From Aurifilum marmelostoma (taxonomy: Eukaryota; Ascomycota; Sordariomycetes; Diaporthales; Cryphonectriaceae), in assembly GCA_027559495.1 (NCBI GenBank), contig JAMXSV010000028.1, forward strand, positions 2,666,001-2,730,000: a stretch of DNA of 64,000 bases, read 5' to 3'. How positions within the stretch are numbered: the first letter of the stretch is position 1; every line of letters begins with the position of its first letter. A model generated the notes under the pieces. It was not told where the DNA came from. It searched no databases and was given only the letters and a program-made list of their open reading frames with translations. A program made the translations under genes and the position numbers. This document shows positions 62,201 through 64,000 of this stretch, piece after piece.

Positions 62201-64000
62201 GAGCCGGGTCAGGTTCTGAGGCCAGTGGAGAGAAGTTTGCTTAGTCGAACCGTCAAGGTATAAATCGGTATGAATCTGACTGACCATGGTGAGCTAGTCG
62301 CCCCCATTGATCCCCTCTCCCAAAGAAAAGAAAGAAATGAAAAGGAAGGGGGGAAAAACCTCCTCTCCCGTGGCGAAGAATTATATATGCTCTTGGGCTG
62401 GGTTGCCCTGAGGTTTAGGAATGCAGTCGCTCGAGCTCGAGCCTTTGATAGAGACGGTAGGACGCCATCAGAAAGTCACGCCGCTCGGCCGAGGAGTTAT
62501 GCGAAGGAAAGCGCGTGTTTTACCGTTTTCTCTGCTGGACAGCGCGGTGCTTCTGAAGGGCAAGTTCGGTGGTGCAAACCGCTTCAGGAAAGCCCGATTG
62601 GCGTGGATGGGCACTCTTTGTGATATATCACATCAGAAGAAAAGAAGACACTTCCGACTTCAAGCTTCCATCACTTGAAGTGGAAAAAGTTACGAGAATC
62701 CCAGTGCTCCGGCCACTCTCGGCATGGCAGGGTCGACGACGAGCCTGGTCTCCACTGGTAAGACCGAGCAGAAGCAAGTGTGCAGCAGGTATGCAGCAGG
62801 AGACGCACGTTGGTGATACCAGTTGCGGAACAGAGCTGCTGAGGGTGGTGAGAGCGACAAGGTTGCGACGATGGTGGTTACAAGGGACAGTGTACCCGAG
62901 GATTCCGGGAAGGGTCACCTTCAGATGTAAGTCGTCCTATGGATGATTGAGTTTCGAATGGCACAGTACCATATAGCAGAATGGAAGGTGTTGGGGCAGG
63001 GGGAGGTTGGGAGGAGGCATGGGAGGGTCAGTGTTGGCACTGCGTAATCAATACCATGCTCGGGGCCCTTGTTGCCGATTGGCGAGGGGATGAGGCGGCT
63101 GTCGCTCCTCGACCAGGGCCAAGAAGCGAGGAGGCCTACTGGTCGTCTGATCTGGGTTGGAGCTCCGCACGACGCATGGACGGGCCATTTATCCCAGAAT
63201 GAGATTCTACTGCTGTCAACGCCGGTCGAACAGATGTTGATCCCCTGTGTCCGGCTGCGCTCGTTGCCTCGGGCGGCGATCGTGCTGACGAGGCTAGCCC
63301 CGAGCTCCCTGTCGCAACGCTGGCCCAGCCGTTCTCTTAAAAGCTGACTAACATATGACGAGAACCTCGTCTCGTGATGAGAAGCATGGCGACGTGTCTG
63401 CGACGGTAGAAGGGCTGTTATTTTCGAGAGCAAGGAGGGTGAAGTGGGATGACGTCCGCTAGGTCGGCGGTTGAGATGTGTGAGCTGTTGCTTACAGTGG
63501 TACAGAGTAGTCACCGCGTTAGCACTTGCTTGGTGGGAGAAAGTACAGGGAGTAGGTGTTGCAAACCAGCCAGGAAGCCAGGGTAGTGCCTGCCCTGTGC
63601 TGCCACACCCTCACTACCCTAGCTGCCTAGCTATCTTGATTATCATTTGCCATGGTTGGCACTATGGCACTGTAGTAGTACTTTTGGGGTGAAAAGACAT
63701 GGGTCTCCCCACCTCACCCACACCTTCCCACAGCCATGTGTAAAGCACCTGGACACCCTGGTGTAGGGGACCCTCAGGCCATTCCCACCCCTCCCCTTCC
63801 CGCAGTCACTTCTGTCCGTCTCGAGCTGATCAAGAAAAAGCATAGAGGAAGGAAGGAGGGGGTCCTGTCTCGAGTATCTCATCTCGATTCCCGAGTCAGG
63901 AGCCATCCACTGTCGACCGCTGCAGCCATGCTAAGACGATAGTACCCAAAGGCGACAATCTCAGCTGCCTTCAACCTGGACGGTGGTCGACAGCCTCTCA
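56298..64000. other. 7.7-kb terminal region with no supportable gene
   Basis: Apart from the promoter of the kinase-like gene next to 56298, I find no frame with a family motif or a consistent exon set. All open frames are under 175 codons. G13 lies at 56760-56772, a 16-bp tandem duplication at 57871-57902, a 12-bp near-duplication (cacctacgaatt / cacctacgaagg) at about 57787-57810, and a TG run near 58577-58592. A plus-strand FADD tetrapeptide near 61040 recalls non-LTR reverse transcriptases but has no other support. The region may be intergenic DNA, decayed repeat sequence or the flank of a gene beyond the window. Confidence 0.45.

Overview
The window is nuclear DNA from a filamentous ascomycete (Pezizomycotina, probably Sordariomycetes). 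Short GT-AG introns (about 60-450 bp) interrupt most genes. The intergenic DNA is long and full of homopolymers, CT-rich leaders and microsatellites. Every recognisable protein belongs to a fungal family. No operons, CRISPR arrays, rRNA or convincing tRNA genes were seen. All gene models were assembled by eye from reading frames, splice signals and family motifs.

Layout. At 1-4346 there is no supportable gene, followed by a possible gene relic at 4347-4810 (-). Then come a secreted GH12 glucanase (5954-6836, -) and a SulP sulfate permease with a STAS domain (9509-12311, -). A Bub2/Cdc16-type TBC GTPase-activating protein lies at 16698-18586 (+) and carries a one-base frameshift in a C6 run. 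Next are an unrecognised small secretory or GPI-type protein (22138-22805, +), a PAQR/Izh3-like seven-helix protein (23141-24761, -), a THOC5-like mRNA-export subunit (26532-27356, +) and a Mep1/3-type ammonium transporter (29831-31578, -). They are followed by a membrane-anchored histidine acid phosphatase/phytase (36253-38423, +), a DUF427 protein (39559-40195, +), the KEOPS subunit Pcc1 (40744-41712, -) and the Cdc14 phosphatase (43617-45943, +). The last genes are a SWIM zinc-finger protein (51258-52934, +) and a kinase-like protein with degenerate catalytic motifs (54459-56297, -). The final 7.7 kb (56298-64000) holds no supportable gene.

How the genes relate. There is no biosynthetic cluster. 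Two functional themes recur. One is nutrient acquisition: sulfate permease, ammonium transporter, phytase-like phosphatase, secreted GH12, and a PAQR protein of the Izh type linked to zinc and lipid homeostasis. The other is the mitotic-exit/septation pathway: the Bub2/Cdc16 GAP and the Cdc14 phosphatase lie about 25 kb apart. THOC5 and Pcc1 are housekeeping RNA-metabolism components.

The observations most worth checking are the frameshift in BUB2, a compound (CA)(TC)(TG) microsatellite inside a phytase intron, a low-complexity insertion splitting the Pcc1 domain, a 15-bp coding-compatible minisatellite at 53941-54015, and a recurring intergenic palindrome TACTATAGTA. I did not find a convincing new multi-gene system.
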